Source: Favolaschia claudopus
Lineage: Eukaryota; Basidiomycota; Agaricomycetes; Agaricales; Mycenaceae
Reading direction: 5' to 3'
DNA: 64,000 nt
NCBI GenBank assembly: GCA_037176885.1
Contig: JAWWNJ010000094.1
Location: 682,001 to 746,000 of the forward strand
Shown piece after piece: positions 42,791 to 53,421 of this stretch. Numbering within the stretch: position 1 is the first letter of the stretch; every line of letters starts with the position of its first letter. The position numbers and the translations under genes were made by a program. Below the pieces are notes generated by a model. The model did no database searches. It was not told the origin of the DNA and was given only the letters and a program-made list of their open reading frames with translations.

Positions 42791-43249
42791 AAACTACGTC
42801 TTATGAAGAAGAGAGAGTAACGGGAGACCACTCAATGTTCTCGATGAGAGTGATGGGAAATTGGGAATGGGTTTCGTCGTCGCCAAGGCTTGCACGTGCT
42901 TTGGTCCGTGCGCATGTTGATGTTTGATATTGATCTTCCGCTCTCACGGCAGTCGCGACTTGCTCTCAACCGCCACAGACCGCCGCCATCCCACCTCCCC
43001 ACCTCCCATCTAGCCCTCGTCAACGCTCTTCCTTGCCCCTGAAGCTTCAAAGCGGAAAACTTTGGAATCACTTTGCGGCCTGTCATCCCAATATCAAAGA
43101 CCATCGCAAGCTTGCGCACACCTTCGAAGCAGTTCTAGGTTTTCGAGCGAGTCCTACGTTCCCTACGTTCCATGTCAAGTTGTATCAAAGTTGCCGATGC
43201 CAACTGCGCCCCTTCTCAAGTCAAACACTCAGCAACTCAATGTCTTCAA

Positions 43250-43465
43250 CGCCCTTCAACACTTTCAAGTCGCTCAAGATCTATAGGCCGCTCAACAGTT
43301 TCAAGTCGTTCAAGGGCTCGAAGTTGCTCAACGCTTCAAGTCGCTCAGCGCTTTCAAGCCGCTCAAGATCTCGAAGTCGCCGGGTCACGTCTTCAAGTCG
43401 CTCGAGTCGTGAAGCCATCAAGGTCTCCAAGCTACTCAATCGTCGAAGCTCTTCTTCAAGTTCTT
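43250..43465 (+). repeat. Degenerate TTCAAGTCGCTCAA tandem repeat
   Basis: A 12-15 nt unit close to TTCAAGTCGCTCAA recurs more than ten times with substitutions. It opens a Ser/Arg/Lys-rich frame on the plus strand and a Leu/Glu-rich frame on the minus strand, both probably accidental. Confidence 0.7.
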
Positions 43466-43739
43466 GTTGAGGCGGAGGCGGACTGCGAGCTGGGCGTGCC
43501 AGTGGGGGCAATGTTTAGGTGCGATTCATCTTGAATTTTGTCTCACCCCGTTCGATACCTGACGCAATTTGCAGATGATTAAACTTCGTTGACCATCGTC
43601 GCCCATCCCTAGCAACGCCGATGGCGAAGCGACCCAAAAGCTGACCGTCGGCTCTTCTCGCTGTATTCCACCCTTCGGCACGGGGCGTTTGTAGTAGTCT
43701 GTAGTAGCGTACCAATACAACCAAATTTAGTGCTTTTAT

Positions 43740-43990
43740 TCATCCTATGAAGTCGTACAATTCAGCTGGGTATAGGTTGATGTTGCCAGCAGCCTACAAT
43801 AGGTTGATATTCACCCGCACACCTTCCGGGAGGCATAGGATAAAATGTACCGTTTTAGATCACTAGTCAACCTATCCAAATCAACCTAACATCAGGCGAG
43901 TTTCATCCTAACCCCGGCGAAATTCATCCTATGGTTGGGTCACCGTCATCCTACTACAGGTTGAACTATAGGATGATTTTTGTCCTATCT
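43740..43990 (+). repeat. AACCTA/TAGGTT-rich repeat, second copy
   Basis: About 250 bp with TATAGGTTGATG, AATAGGTTGATA, CAACCTATCC, CAACCTAACA and several ATCCTAT/ATAGGAT inverted words. It is related in direct orientation to 42605-42790. It contains no frame. Confidence 0.5.
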
Positions 43991-44282
43991 CGCCCTCCTA
44001 GAGATTATAAAGCAAGATCAACGTAACTGACAACCAGGAGTATCTCTCTTCCGCACGGCGCTTATATTAGCAACTCTTCAAAATGGTTGATTCGCATGGC
44101 AAACCAGGCGAATAAGTATCAGGCCATGACGATGTACGACATATCACTGGCCAGCGACCTGCTCCTGGAGAAACCGCAAATAAATTCACTTATCGCAGCA
44201 ATAAAGGCAGTGAAGATACCCTCCACCAATTGGCGCTCATCCTCCCGTATAGCTGTCTCAACATCGCCCAACAAAACGTAGG

Positions 44283-45450
44283 TCATTCGGGACTTACGCA
44301 GAAAATAAGAGTCGTTTTCAGATAGCGCCGTACATTGAAGCATACCCTTTTCTGTGAAACGACGCGGGGGAAAAGACTTTGCAAGATTTCCTCAGCTGCC
44401 TCGTTTTGAGGGAACGGACTTTCGAACTCTATGGCAACGGGACCGGATAGCGGCAAACAGCTCAGATGTTCATCGAGCCGTGCGCAGGCTGCCTCGTCGA
44501 GCGGCCAGCTTTCTATCCCAATTACGATGGTACGAATATGACTCGATGGCGGGATCGTAGCGAGGGCCAGACGAGAACATTCATTCCTATTCATTCAAAG
44601 CTTGTGGGATTGTTATGCAAAGAGTCGTGAGTGTGGGGAAAGAGGCAATCGAAAGCGCCAGATCCAGAATCTCAATCTTGGCCCGCGGTATGGTATGCCA
44701 CGAAACAGAAGTCAATCTTAATATCTGAAATGCCTTCATCTCTGAGACAGTGAGACGTCAAAGGGAGCAAGGACAGATATATCAAGTGGCGGCATGGGTC
44801 GTCTCCCACGATAGTCATAGGGTTCTGCCAGCAACATCAAACGGAGAGATCTCGGTCGGATTGCAGACGGCACCGTCGAGGATTCAGAAGTACGTTGAAG
44901 CGACGTCTCTGGTTCCTCCCATGGACCAGCAATCAAATCGAGATGCTGAATCGTGAGTGAGAGATTCTGGAAGAGGTGAACCGCATCAAGGAACTGGCGG
45001 CCCTCAGAAAGCTGAAGCTTTAACCAGCGAAGGGTGGGAAGGGAGAGAACACTAGGACGCAGCAGTTGGGGGACGTAAACCCTGTAATTAATATGAATCG
45101 AAATCTCCTCCAGGCGCGTGTATTTTATAGTGCACAGTTTGTCCAATGCAAGGGGCGCTGACAGCGAAATATGGAAGGGAACATGGAGGTGTCGAACATG
45201 GAGGATCAGATGCGGAGAACTAGTCAAGCCAGCTGAAAGGGCGAGCTGAGTCGCAGCGGCACCGGGGCGCGCAGCTGTGAGCTGCGGGGATCGGAAAAGA
45301 TGGGATTGGGAGGTGTGGACCCAGGAACGGGCAACCAGAGAGCAAGAACGGAGGTCGACATGAGATGCAGACAGGAAGTGGATACAGCGGTCTAGAAGCT
45401 CTTGAATGGAAAGTGGACTCGGGTTCGACTGGGACTGAGACTGAGGCATG
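44283..45450 (-). pseudogene. F-box-like gene, decayed twin of 49848-51044
   Basis: The N-terminal two thirds are readable: MPQSQSQSNPSPLSIQELLD at 45450 down to about 44750, near-identical to the intact twin. Then an 8-bp insertion (GTCTCA-type slippage after LAPFDVS) shifts the frame, about 75 nt of the middle part (LALLVRTNQ...MDLSS in the twin) are missing, and two in-frame stops follow around 44590. The end is again recognisable (TIPPSSHIRTIVIGIESWPL). Not functional as an F-box protein. Confidence 0.85.
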
Positions 45451-45640
45451 CGAGCGACGACTCGGAGGATTACACTGCGACTAGGTGGAAGTTGAGGACA
45501 AGAGCCTGCTAATGGGAATTCCGTGATAACCTCCCAGGTATGGGAAATGCTCTTTGAGAGACCGTAGACGTCAACGTAGGAGGTAAACAGAACATTATGG
45601 CGAATTTCAACACCCCAAGTCGATTTCTGAATTCCAGAGC

Positions 45641-46644
45641 GAATTTCAGAATCGCAATACACAATAAAGCCGTAGGGTCAACGAGCGGCATGGCCTGCTC
45701 CCCCAGTGATGACATTGGCTGACACCATGAACAATCCCGCAGGGAACGTAGCCAAAGCCAAGGCCCAGGATGCGGGAAGCCGTTGAGTGTATATGGGAAT
45801 CAAACGTTGATCGTCGAAGACGGGAAAAGCCACCAAGGAAGCAGGAAGGAAACGGTGTTTGCCTCTCATTGGATCACTTACACCTCTCTGAGTATATCCC
45901 GAGTAGTTCAAGGAACTACATAAAAATACCCGCAGCGGAACGAGCTCGAGACCTTGCCTAGCCCTGGCGCAGGAGATGTTGGGAATGTCAGAGGAGATCT
46001 GGACCCGGGGACCACGTTTTAATTTTAACGTTTTAGCGTTCGATAGAGATAGACGATGACGGGTATCTGTGACTGAGTAGCCTAGCTTGTATTAATAGAG
46101 GCTGTCAAGCAGTCTCAGAAGAAACTTGATTCGATCTCGGCGAACAAGTGGACGACGAGTTGGCTGTTCAACAGTGCAAACAGCTTGGAGGATTGACGCT
46201 CCACGAAACAGCAGCAGTCCGAGGAGTGCAACCAATGGCAGGGTCCCACGCAGAGATGAGATTGATTCAACTTGGTAGCCAGAGCTCCGCAGCCGTGTTG
46301 AACGGAAGCTTGAGAGCGAGTGATTTGAGAAGAAAAAAGCAGGTTGTGGATTGAGAACAAAGTCAAAAAATGGAGACCCTGCGAGCGGAATCACGTCGAG
46401 AACAAGGCGAGGCGGAAAAGAACGTTGGAGGGAGAGGCGAGAAGCGACGAGTCACGCAGCCGTCACGGGAAGTGCTGGCTGCAAATGACGTCAGGTCACC
46501 ACTGTGGCTCTCCACCAAGTTTTACTTTAAAGCGGTGGCCCCGGTGAATGCTATCCCATTATTCACTCCTTTCTCCTTAACCCCACTAAAAATCACCTCC
46601 ACCCCTCTACGACAACCCACGACAGCAGAAGAGTAGCAGCAGCC
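45641..46644. other. Spacer left of the Hsp20-like gene
   Basis: About 1 kb beyond the inverted-repeat arm. No supported gene; small frames on both strands lack motifs. It holds the promoter of the gene starting at 46645; a TATA-like word is not evident. Confidence 0.5.
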
Positions 46645-48784
46645 ATGCCAGACCCTTCCAAGAATAAAAGAGGTGTGTTTTCAGTCCTTTTTTCATAAAT
46701 CGGCGAGGAGCACACAAAGATTCGAATGAAATGAAATACAATTGTATCATCCATTCATCGTGTTGCGTGCACCAATTGCCCGCTCATACATATGGAAGTT
46801 CTGATACGCGTGCAAATTGAAACTGACGCAAAAATTTCATAGGCATCATCATGAAACGCCCCGACGCACCCCAGCGAATCTCGTCCTTTTCAAAACGTCA
46901 CGCCTCATTCGACTCTCCCCGCGAAATCCCCCTCCCTTCGCCCTCCATTGCCACCACCGCTGCCATGCGCGACGGCCCCGTCTTTGCTGTCGACGACGAG
47001 CCCGATGCCGATTGGGAACTCATCTCCCCGGGCGGCGCCAAGTTGCACAAAGACAAGAAGGGTAAGGAGAAGGATAAACCAGCTGCTGCTCCTTCGACTC
47101 CCCCGGTCCCACCCCCGGCAGTGGCATCGAAACTGCAAAAAGAGACAATTCTGCCTTACTCGCGTCCGTACTCGCTCCCAGGCGGCCAATCCTACCATGG
47201 TCGTTCTCCGTCGAAAGAGATGGCTGTACCGCCGGGGCCGCCCTCTCCCGGCGTTGTAGACCGTACCTCCTCCGCCAGTCTCCCCTTGCCCATGCAGATC
47301 CACTACAGCGCCCTTCCGAAAGCGGCTGCTGTGAAACAGCCGAGTATTCCGTCGCCGGTACATGAACGGACGCATTCGGACTTGCAGTTACGTCCGCCGC
47401 AAGCGCATCGGTCGAGTGGGAGTGGGAGTGGGGGCAGCAGCGCGGTCCCAGGCAGTAGCGGGAGTTCCAACGCCTCATCTGACAGTCTGCCTTCCGCACC
47501 GGACAGCACCAGCCCTTCCCCTCGGCTTCCCAGCATTCAACCTCCCCTTGCATCACGACCGCCGCCAACATCCACATCTCTCCAACCGCCCGCACCTCCC
47601 CCTTATGCGCGCGTCGCCCCGGTCCCCCCATCTCCATCCTCGCCCCCCTCCGCCTTCCTCGCCTCCTCCACCTCCTCCTCCATCGCATCTTCCTCCTCCC
47701 ACCGCCGCACCTCCCCCGCGCCCTACCCGCGCCTCCCCGCCCCCATGCCCCCACCCAACGAACTCACCCCCTCCCCCTCCGGCGCCGCCGCCTCCTTCCG
47801 CCCCCCGCGCACCACCTTCACCCCCGCCCCGCCGGATTTCGATCTCGACTCTTTAGGTGCGACGGCTATCGGACGGTCGCCGTCGTTGAGGAGCGTGCCG
47901 CCGCCGGAGCCGCCTGTGATTTTGCCGACGCCGGATGGAATGAAGGAAATGCCTTTGTATGGGTTGGGGTCGTATGGCTCAGGGTCAGGATCGCCAACGC
48001 AAAGTCAATCGAAAAACGCGGCTGCTTCCTCCTCGTCAAGTCGCGGTGGTGGTCCCAGTGCCTTTCCCTCTTCCTCCTCGTCGCCCCCAAACAATCGCAC
48101 CTCCGCCTCAAGCAGCAATACGAATCGAAGCAGTACCTCGTCGTACGAGCCGTTTTTGCCGCACTCGCCGCCGCCGGTGGATTGTTGGATTGAGGTGGAG
48201 ACGACGGCGGCGGAGTATAGGCTTGTGGTGAGGTTGCCGGGGTTTAAGAGGGATGGGATGTGAGTTTCTGATTTCTCCCTTCAAACTTTTTTTTTGTTTC
48301 TCTCTTTGTCTTTCAAGCTCTTGTGATACCATATTCTCATACTCTTCTACTCAACACTGACGCTTTCTTCCCCCACAGCACTCTCGCGACGAAAAAACGC
48401 CGCATCCTGCACGTCACTGCCGACTCCTGGGAAGAGGGCGGCGGGCATTTCGAGAGGCGGATTAGCTTTGGGTATGATGCGGATTTGGCGCAGGTGCGCG
48501 CGGAGTTTGATGGGGAGTTGTTGAGGGTGGTGATTCCGAGGAAGAATATTGGGGGGATGGGGGTCGGTGCGGCGGGGGCGTGGGGGGCTGGGGTTGGTGG
48601 TGGTGGTGAGAGGGCGGGGGAGAGTTTGTCGCCGCCGCCGCCGGTGCCGAATGCGCGGGGTCCGGGACCGTTGGCTGGAGGGGCGAGTCGGCCGGGTGCG
48701 GGAGGGGCGGTGGGGATGGGGACGAGAACGGTTTCTGCGGGGGCGGGACCGGGGGTAGGGATGGTGGGGCCGAGGGGGAGTTGA
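46645..48784 (+). CDS. Hsp20/alpha-crystallin-like protein with long disordered N-terminus
   Basis: Three exons (46645-46672, 46843-48259, 48379-48784), 616 aa, starting MPDPSKNKRGIIMKRP. The 9-codon first exon is inferred from a GTGTGT donor and a CATAG acceptor that continue the frame upstream of ATG 46851. Residues about 1-440 are Pro/Ser-rich and low-complexity. Residues about 450-545 look like an alpha-crystallin domain: CWIEVETTAAEYRLVVRLPGF, RRILHVTADSW, HFERRISFGYDAD, VRAEFDGELLRVVIPRK. The end is Gly/Pro-rich. Small heat-shock proteins are chaperones of about 150-250 aa, so this one is much longer, and a regulatory or scaffold role is possible. It lies in the spacer of the inverted duplication. 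Confidence 0.8.
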
Positions 48785-49619
48785 TGTTAGTGGGGAGAAG
48801 GAAATGAATGAAGAGAAGAATGAAAGCTAGAAGAAGAAGATATTTATCGACGGCGAGGGACGACGGACCAACCCAGCGTCTTGGAGAGGTTGACGAAGAA
48901 GACTGAAGATTGACATTGTATTAACACCCATCACCACGCCGACCACCACCGAATCTGCATTGCGGAGAACTGGAATCGACACGACGCGACGAGGCATTTA
49001 TCCTTCCCCTACAATTTGCTTTCGTTGCTGTGCTTTTATACCACCATTTCGACCTTCGATCCCCGATTCTTCAGTTTTCTTTTGCCTCGCCTCGCCTCGC
49101 GTCATGTTGGCTGCCTCCCTCCCCCTCCGCACCATCCCACTCGGAGTGCTACCTTACCGAATCAACATACAGTAATACCTGCATCGCATCGCATCCCGCA
49201 TCCTTTACGACTTCACGAGACGGACTTTCGCCATCTATCCCGCCTCAACGACCCACCCTTGCATTCCCACCCAAGAACGCATACTCTCACCACCACGAAT
49301 CCATTCATACATAACATACTCCTCGATTTACTCACACGTACGTATACGAATGAAGTGCTCCGGTGTAACCTGTATTTTTACTTATCGCTCATACAACTCT
49401 GACGGACTCTGTTTGCATACCAATCCCAAGAATCCCCGGCATCTGGTTTCCGTTCCTTCTCGCATTATTCTACGTATCCTCTTATTGTTGCTGATGCCGA
49501 AGGGGATTCGACGGACGCTCGTTGAGCTTATTTATTCCTTACTGTATATTGTAACTCACTTGCGGGCGTCGTGCACGCGCCGCTGTACTTTTTATGTGTA
49601 TCTTGTATTGTGTATTGCG
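48785..49619. other. Spacer right of the Hsp20-like gene
   Basis: No gene seen. Plus-strand frames of 70-130 codons overlap each other and lack motifs; the region is probably the 3' UTR and flank of the Hsp20-like gene. Confidence 0.5.
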
Positions 49620-49847
49620 ATTCTAGAATTCATTCCAAATCGACTGGGGGGAAGTTGAAATCTGCCATCATGTTCTTGTTCTGTTTACCTCCTACGTTAA
49701 CGTCTCTCCAAGACCATTTCCCATAGATGGGAGGTTTTCCCGGAATTCCCATTATCAAAGGATACAGCAGTGGTTTGAAGTGCTTGCAACAGCTCTTGTC
49801 CTCAACTTCCACCTAGTCGCAGTGTAATCCTCCGAGTCATCGCTCGT

Positions 49848-51044
49848 ATGCCTCAGTCTCAGTCGAATCCGAGTCCTCTTGCCGTTCAAGAGCTTCTGGA
49901 CCGCTGTATCGACTTCCTGTCTGCATCTCATGTAGACCTCCGCTCTTGCTCTCTGGTCGCCCGCTCCTGGGTCCACACCTCCCAATCCCATCTTTTTCGA
50001 TCCCCGCAACTCACAGCTGCGCGCCCCGGTGCCGATACGACCCAGCTCGCCCTTTCAGCTATCTTGACTAGTTCGCCACATCTTATCCACCATGTCCGAC
50101 AGCTGCATATTCCCTTCCACATTTCGCGGTCAGCGCCCCTTGCACTCGACAAACTGTGCATGATAAAATACACGCACCTCGAGGAAATCTCGATTCATAT
50201 TAATTACAGGGTTTACGTTCCCGAACTGCTGCGTCCTAGTGTTCTCTCCCTTCCCACCGTTCGCTGGTTGAAGCTTCAGCTTTCTGAGGGCCGCCAGTTC
50301 CTTGATGCGGTTCCGCTCCTCCAAACTCTCTCACCCACGATTCAGCACCTCGACTTGATTGTTGGTCCATGGGAGGAACCAGAGACGCCGCTTCGTACTG
50401 CTGAATCCTCGATGGTGCCGCCTCCAATCCGACTAAAATCTCTCCGTTTGGAGTTGCTGGCAGAACCCTATGACTATCGTGGGCGACCCATGCCGCCACT
50501 TGATATATCTGTCCTTGCTCCCTTCGATGTTTCCGAGTTGAAGGCTCTTCAAGTATCGAGGTTAAATTCTGTGCCGTGGCATACCATACCGCGGGCCAAG
50601 ATTGAGATTCTGGATCTGGCGCTTTTGGTGCGTACCAATCAAATATTAAATAATGCATCACAGAGTCCCATTATTTACATGGCACAGGACGAAGCCATGG
50701 ACCTTTCCTCTTTCCCAGAACTCACGACTCTCCGCATCACAATCCCAGAAGCTTCGAAAGAATCGTCTCGTCTGATTCTCGCTACGATCCCGCCATCGAG
50801 TCGTATTCGTACCCTCGTAATTGGGATAGAAAGCTGGCCACTTGACGAGGCAGCGTGCACATCGCTCGATGAAGTCCTGGGCTGTTTGCCGCTATCCGTA
50901 CTATCTGTTATAGAGTTCGAAAGCCCGTTCCCCCGAAACGAGGCAACGGAGGAGATCTTGCAAAGCCTTTTTCCCCGCGTCGTTTCGCAGAATAGGGTAT
51001 GCTTCCGTCTGCGCTGTCTGAGAACGACCCTTATTTTGCTTTAG
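49848..51044 (+). CDS. F-box-like protein
   Basis: Single exon, 398 aa, starting MPQSQSNPSPLAVQELLDRC. Residues about 10-50 resemble the F-box-like motif of basidiomycete proteins (LAVQELLDRCIDFL...DLRSCSLVARSWV); the rest is Leu-rich with repeat-like segments (LEEISIHIN, LRWLKLQLS-type, LRLELLAEP, LTTLRITIP). Members link substrates to SCF ubiquitin ligases, and agaricomycetes have hundreds, mostly uncharacterised. The substrate is unknown. The twin at 44283-45450 is a pseudogene, so this is the surviving copy of the pair. Confidence 0.75.
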   Translation: MPQSQSNPSPLAVQELLDRCIDFLSASHVDLRSCSLVARSWVHTSQSHLFRSPQLTAARPGADTTQLALSAILTSSPHLIHHVRQLHIPFHISRSAPLALDKLCMIKYTHLEEISIHINYRVYVPELLRPSVLSLPTVRWLKLQLSEGRQFLDAVPLLQTLSPTIQHLDLIVGPWEEPETPLRTAESSMVPPPIRLKSLRLELLAEPYDYRGRPMPPLDISVLAPFDVSELKALQVSRLNSVPWHTIPRAKIEILDLALLVRTNQILNNASQSPIIYMAQDEAMDLSSFPELTTLRITIPEASKESSRLILATIPPSSRIRTLVIGIESWPLDEAACTSLDEVLGCLPLSVLSVIEFESPFPRNEATEEILQSLFPRVVSQNRVCFRLRCLRTTLILL

Positions 51045-51258
51045 TTCCGAATGACCTATGTTTTGTTGGGCGATGTTGAGACAGCTAAATGGAGGATGAG
51101 CGCCAATTGGTGGAGGGTATGTTCTTTGCCTTCATTGCTGTTATGAGTGAATTTATTCACGGTTTCTCCAGGAGCAAGTCGCTGGCCTGTGATATGTCGG
51201 GAGGTCGGGCCAAGTCAATCAGATCGACGTCGATCCCGGTGACGTCGCGTCCTGCGGC

Positions 51259-51275
51259 TATAAAGAGCTATAAAG
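51259..51275 (+). promoter_or_regulatory. Double TATA box of ADH copy C
   Basis: Two TATAAAG words ten bases apart (51259-51265 and 51269-51275), 88-104 bp before the ATG at 51363. The other ADH copies have one. Confidence 0.6.
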
Positions 51276-51362
51276 GCGGTCTCGGACTCCATGTATTCCC
51301 CCAATCAAATTCCCTTCCTCAACTCTGACACGACGTTTCCTTGACTTGAACGCAACTGAACC

Positions 51363-52539
51363 ATGAGCATTGAGGTCACTTCATTCAAAGGCTCCAAAGA
51401 CAAAGGCATCCTCGAGAGCAAGGCGCGTCGTGATGGGCCAACCGGGAACGAAGTCCTCGTCAAAGTCACGCATTCCGGGATTTGTGGCACGGACGAGCAT
51501 TATAAGAATGCAGATATTGTTCGCGATTTCCTGACCTTGACTGCGTATGGGGTCTGATGTTGACGGTGAAGGTTCTAGGCCACGAAGGCGTCGGCACCGT
51601 AGAGCAAATTGGCGATCGTGTAACAAAATTCAAGGTCGGGGATCTCGTCGGCTGGGGGTACCTACACATGACATGCGGCGAGTGCGAGCAATGCCTTCAG
51701 GGTGTGTTTTTCTCTCTGTTCATTACATCGAGAAAGAATCTGATTTTTTCCCGCTTGCAGGTCGGGACCAATACTGCGCCAGCGTCGAGAAGTACGCGAC
51801 CCACAACACGCACCAAGGCTCCTTCGCCTCGCACGCCATATGGGACGCGTCCTTCCTCTTTAAGATTCCCGACGGCCTCGCGCGCGAGCATGCGGCGCCG
51901 CTCATGTGTGGCGGAGCCACCGTCTTCGAGATCATCGAGTCGTACGATATCCGCGCGACGCACCGCGTCGGCGTCGTAGGCGTCGGTGGTTTGGGCCACC
52001 TGGCGATCCAGTTCTTAGCGAAGATGGGGACGAGTGTTGTTGTGTTTTCCAGCACGGATTCGAAGCGCGAGGAGGCGATACAGTTGGGGGCGACGGAGTT
52101 TTGCACGACGAAGGATAAGAAGAGGTTTGATGTTGAGAAGCTGGATCATCTGATTATCACGACGAGTTTTGTGCCGGATTGGAAACCGTATGTGTCTCAT
52201 ACTTATTTGTGTTGCTTGCTTTCTTTTTGCTGACAAGGTTTTGTTTCTTTTGGCAGATTGCTCGACGTCCTGAAACCACGAGGATCCATCTACCCCGTCA
52301 CCGTCGACTCCACCGACCTCGTTATCCCCATGATGCCCATCATCCTGAAAGGGTTCAAGATCCAAGGTTCTCTGGTTTCCAGCCGCTTGGTAATGAGGCG
52401 TATGCTTGATTTTGCTGCAAGGAACGGGGTGAGGCCGATGATTGAGACGTTCCCTATGACGCGAGAGGGGGTTGAGGAGGGCATGGCGAAGTTGAGGGAT
52501 GGGAAGATGCGGTATAGAGGTGTGTTGGTGGCTTCGTAA
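51363..52539 (+). CDS. Zinc alcohol dehydrogenase, CAD-like, copy C
   Basis: Four exons (51363-51518, 51572-51701, 51761-52187, 52257-52539), 331 aa, intact. Same enzyme type as copy A and closest to it at the N-terminus (MSIEVTSFKG). Seen: GICGTDEH, GHEGVG, CGECEQC, LMCGGATVF, GVGGLGHLA, VVFSSTDSKR. Probably an NADP(H)-dependent aldehyde reductase or alcohol dehydrogenase of the cytosol. It sits between the two homologous blocks of the right arm, so it was either inserted after the inverted duplication or lost from the left arm. Confidence 0.92.
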
Positions 52540-53339
52540 GTTTTTTGGCGCTTCGGTTGGAGGCGAATTGAAGAAATATTCTTTTGTTGTATTCATATAG
52601 AGGTGATTCGAATTCGAAATCATGGGCGTTGAATTTGCTTTGAATGAATTCTTGCATCGCCGATGGGGAACCTGTGGGGACTTGAGAAGCCGACGAACCC
52701 ATTACAAGATCTGAAGAGCAACGACGGTTGGCTTCACACTTCCCGGACGGCTGTCCTTGATACTTATTCAGGGAGCTGCCTGGTTGACCATTCGATCCAT
52801 TCGACTTGACGATTTTGGAAGTACGAGCCTTCACGGAACAGAGATACTCCTGGGTTATGAGTTATATTGATCTTGCTTTCTAATGAACGGAATGGATCGT
52901 GTAAGTAGATTTTTTTGCGTTCTGGAGACAAGAGGTCATCTTAACGAGCCTGACGAGCAGGAAAGGCAGCGCAAGAGTCAACTTGCGGCTTGGAGACGCT
53001 TCCTGGCAAGCTGCGACGCGGTCTGCGGAGCCTATGAGTGCATATACTCCCCTCGTGATGTTAGCGTGGAGGACGAGCAACGAGGATAACAGAATTCAAG
53101 TCCTTCCATCCTTCCGATAGGTGAGCTGGTGAGCTTCACTCAGCGAGATGGTTGCGGTGACAAACGGAGAGTTGCCTTATTTGGAAATCGCCATGCTCTC
53201 GACCTTATTCAGCAAATTCTGCGTGGATGCCCATCCAAGAGTCATCCGAAGAGCACCAGATTTCCCAGTGCCGCTGGGTCCTGCATAATGCTTTGACTTC
53301 GAATTCACTGGCTTGACAAGAACACTTTGGGCTGAGGGC
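52540..53339. other. Spacer between ADH copies C and D
   Basis: No gene. From about 52865 on it matches the inverted DNA upstream of ADH copy B (42100-42600), including the stretch around 53150-53290. Confidence 0.6.
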
Positions 53340-53346
53340 TATAAAA
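53340..53346 (+). promoter_or_regulatory. TATA box of ADH copy D
   Basis: TATAAAA about 80 bp before the ATG at 53422, in the same context as before copy B. Confidence 0.6.
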
Positions 53347-53421
53347 ACTCGTCGAAACTATGGCTGTCGTTCAACAACCCTCCTCCTCACATAACTCAAC
53401 TCCTCCTCCTGAACAACGAAT

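Larger units (their letters stand above)
40850..45640. repeat. Left arm of a large imperfect inverted duplication
   Basis: Two blocks match the right arm (49620-54590) in inverted order. The outer block, about 40850-42600, holds ADH copy B and its upstream DNA; it pairs with about 52865-54590. The inner block, about 44110-45640, holds the decayed F-box gene and flank; it pairs with about 49620-51205. The 42.6-44.1 kb stretch has no counterpart, and the right arm instead carries ADH copy C. Block ends were set by eye. Confidence 0.8.

Noticed and set aside
43033..43470. 145-codon Ser/Arg-rich plus-strand frame
   Set aside because: Product of the degenerate TTCAAGTCGCTCAA repeat; no start context or homologous copy in the other arm.
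42605..43990. AACCTA/TAGGTT words as interstitial telomere repeats
   Set aside because: The basidiomycete telomere unit is TTAGGG; these words differ and are not in tandem.
47020..47754. 244-codon minus-strand frame opposite the Hsp20-like gene
   Set aside because: Low-complexity Arg/Gly mirror of the Pro/Ser-rich coding strand.
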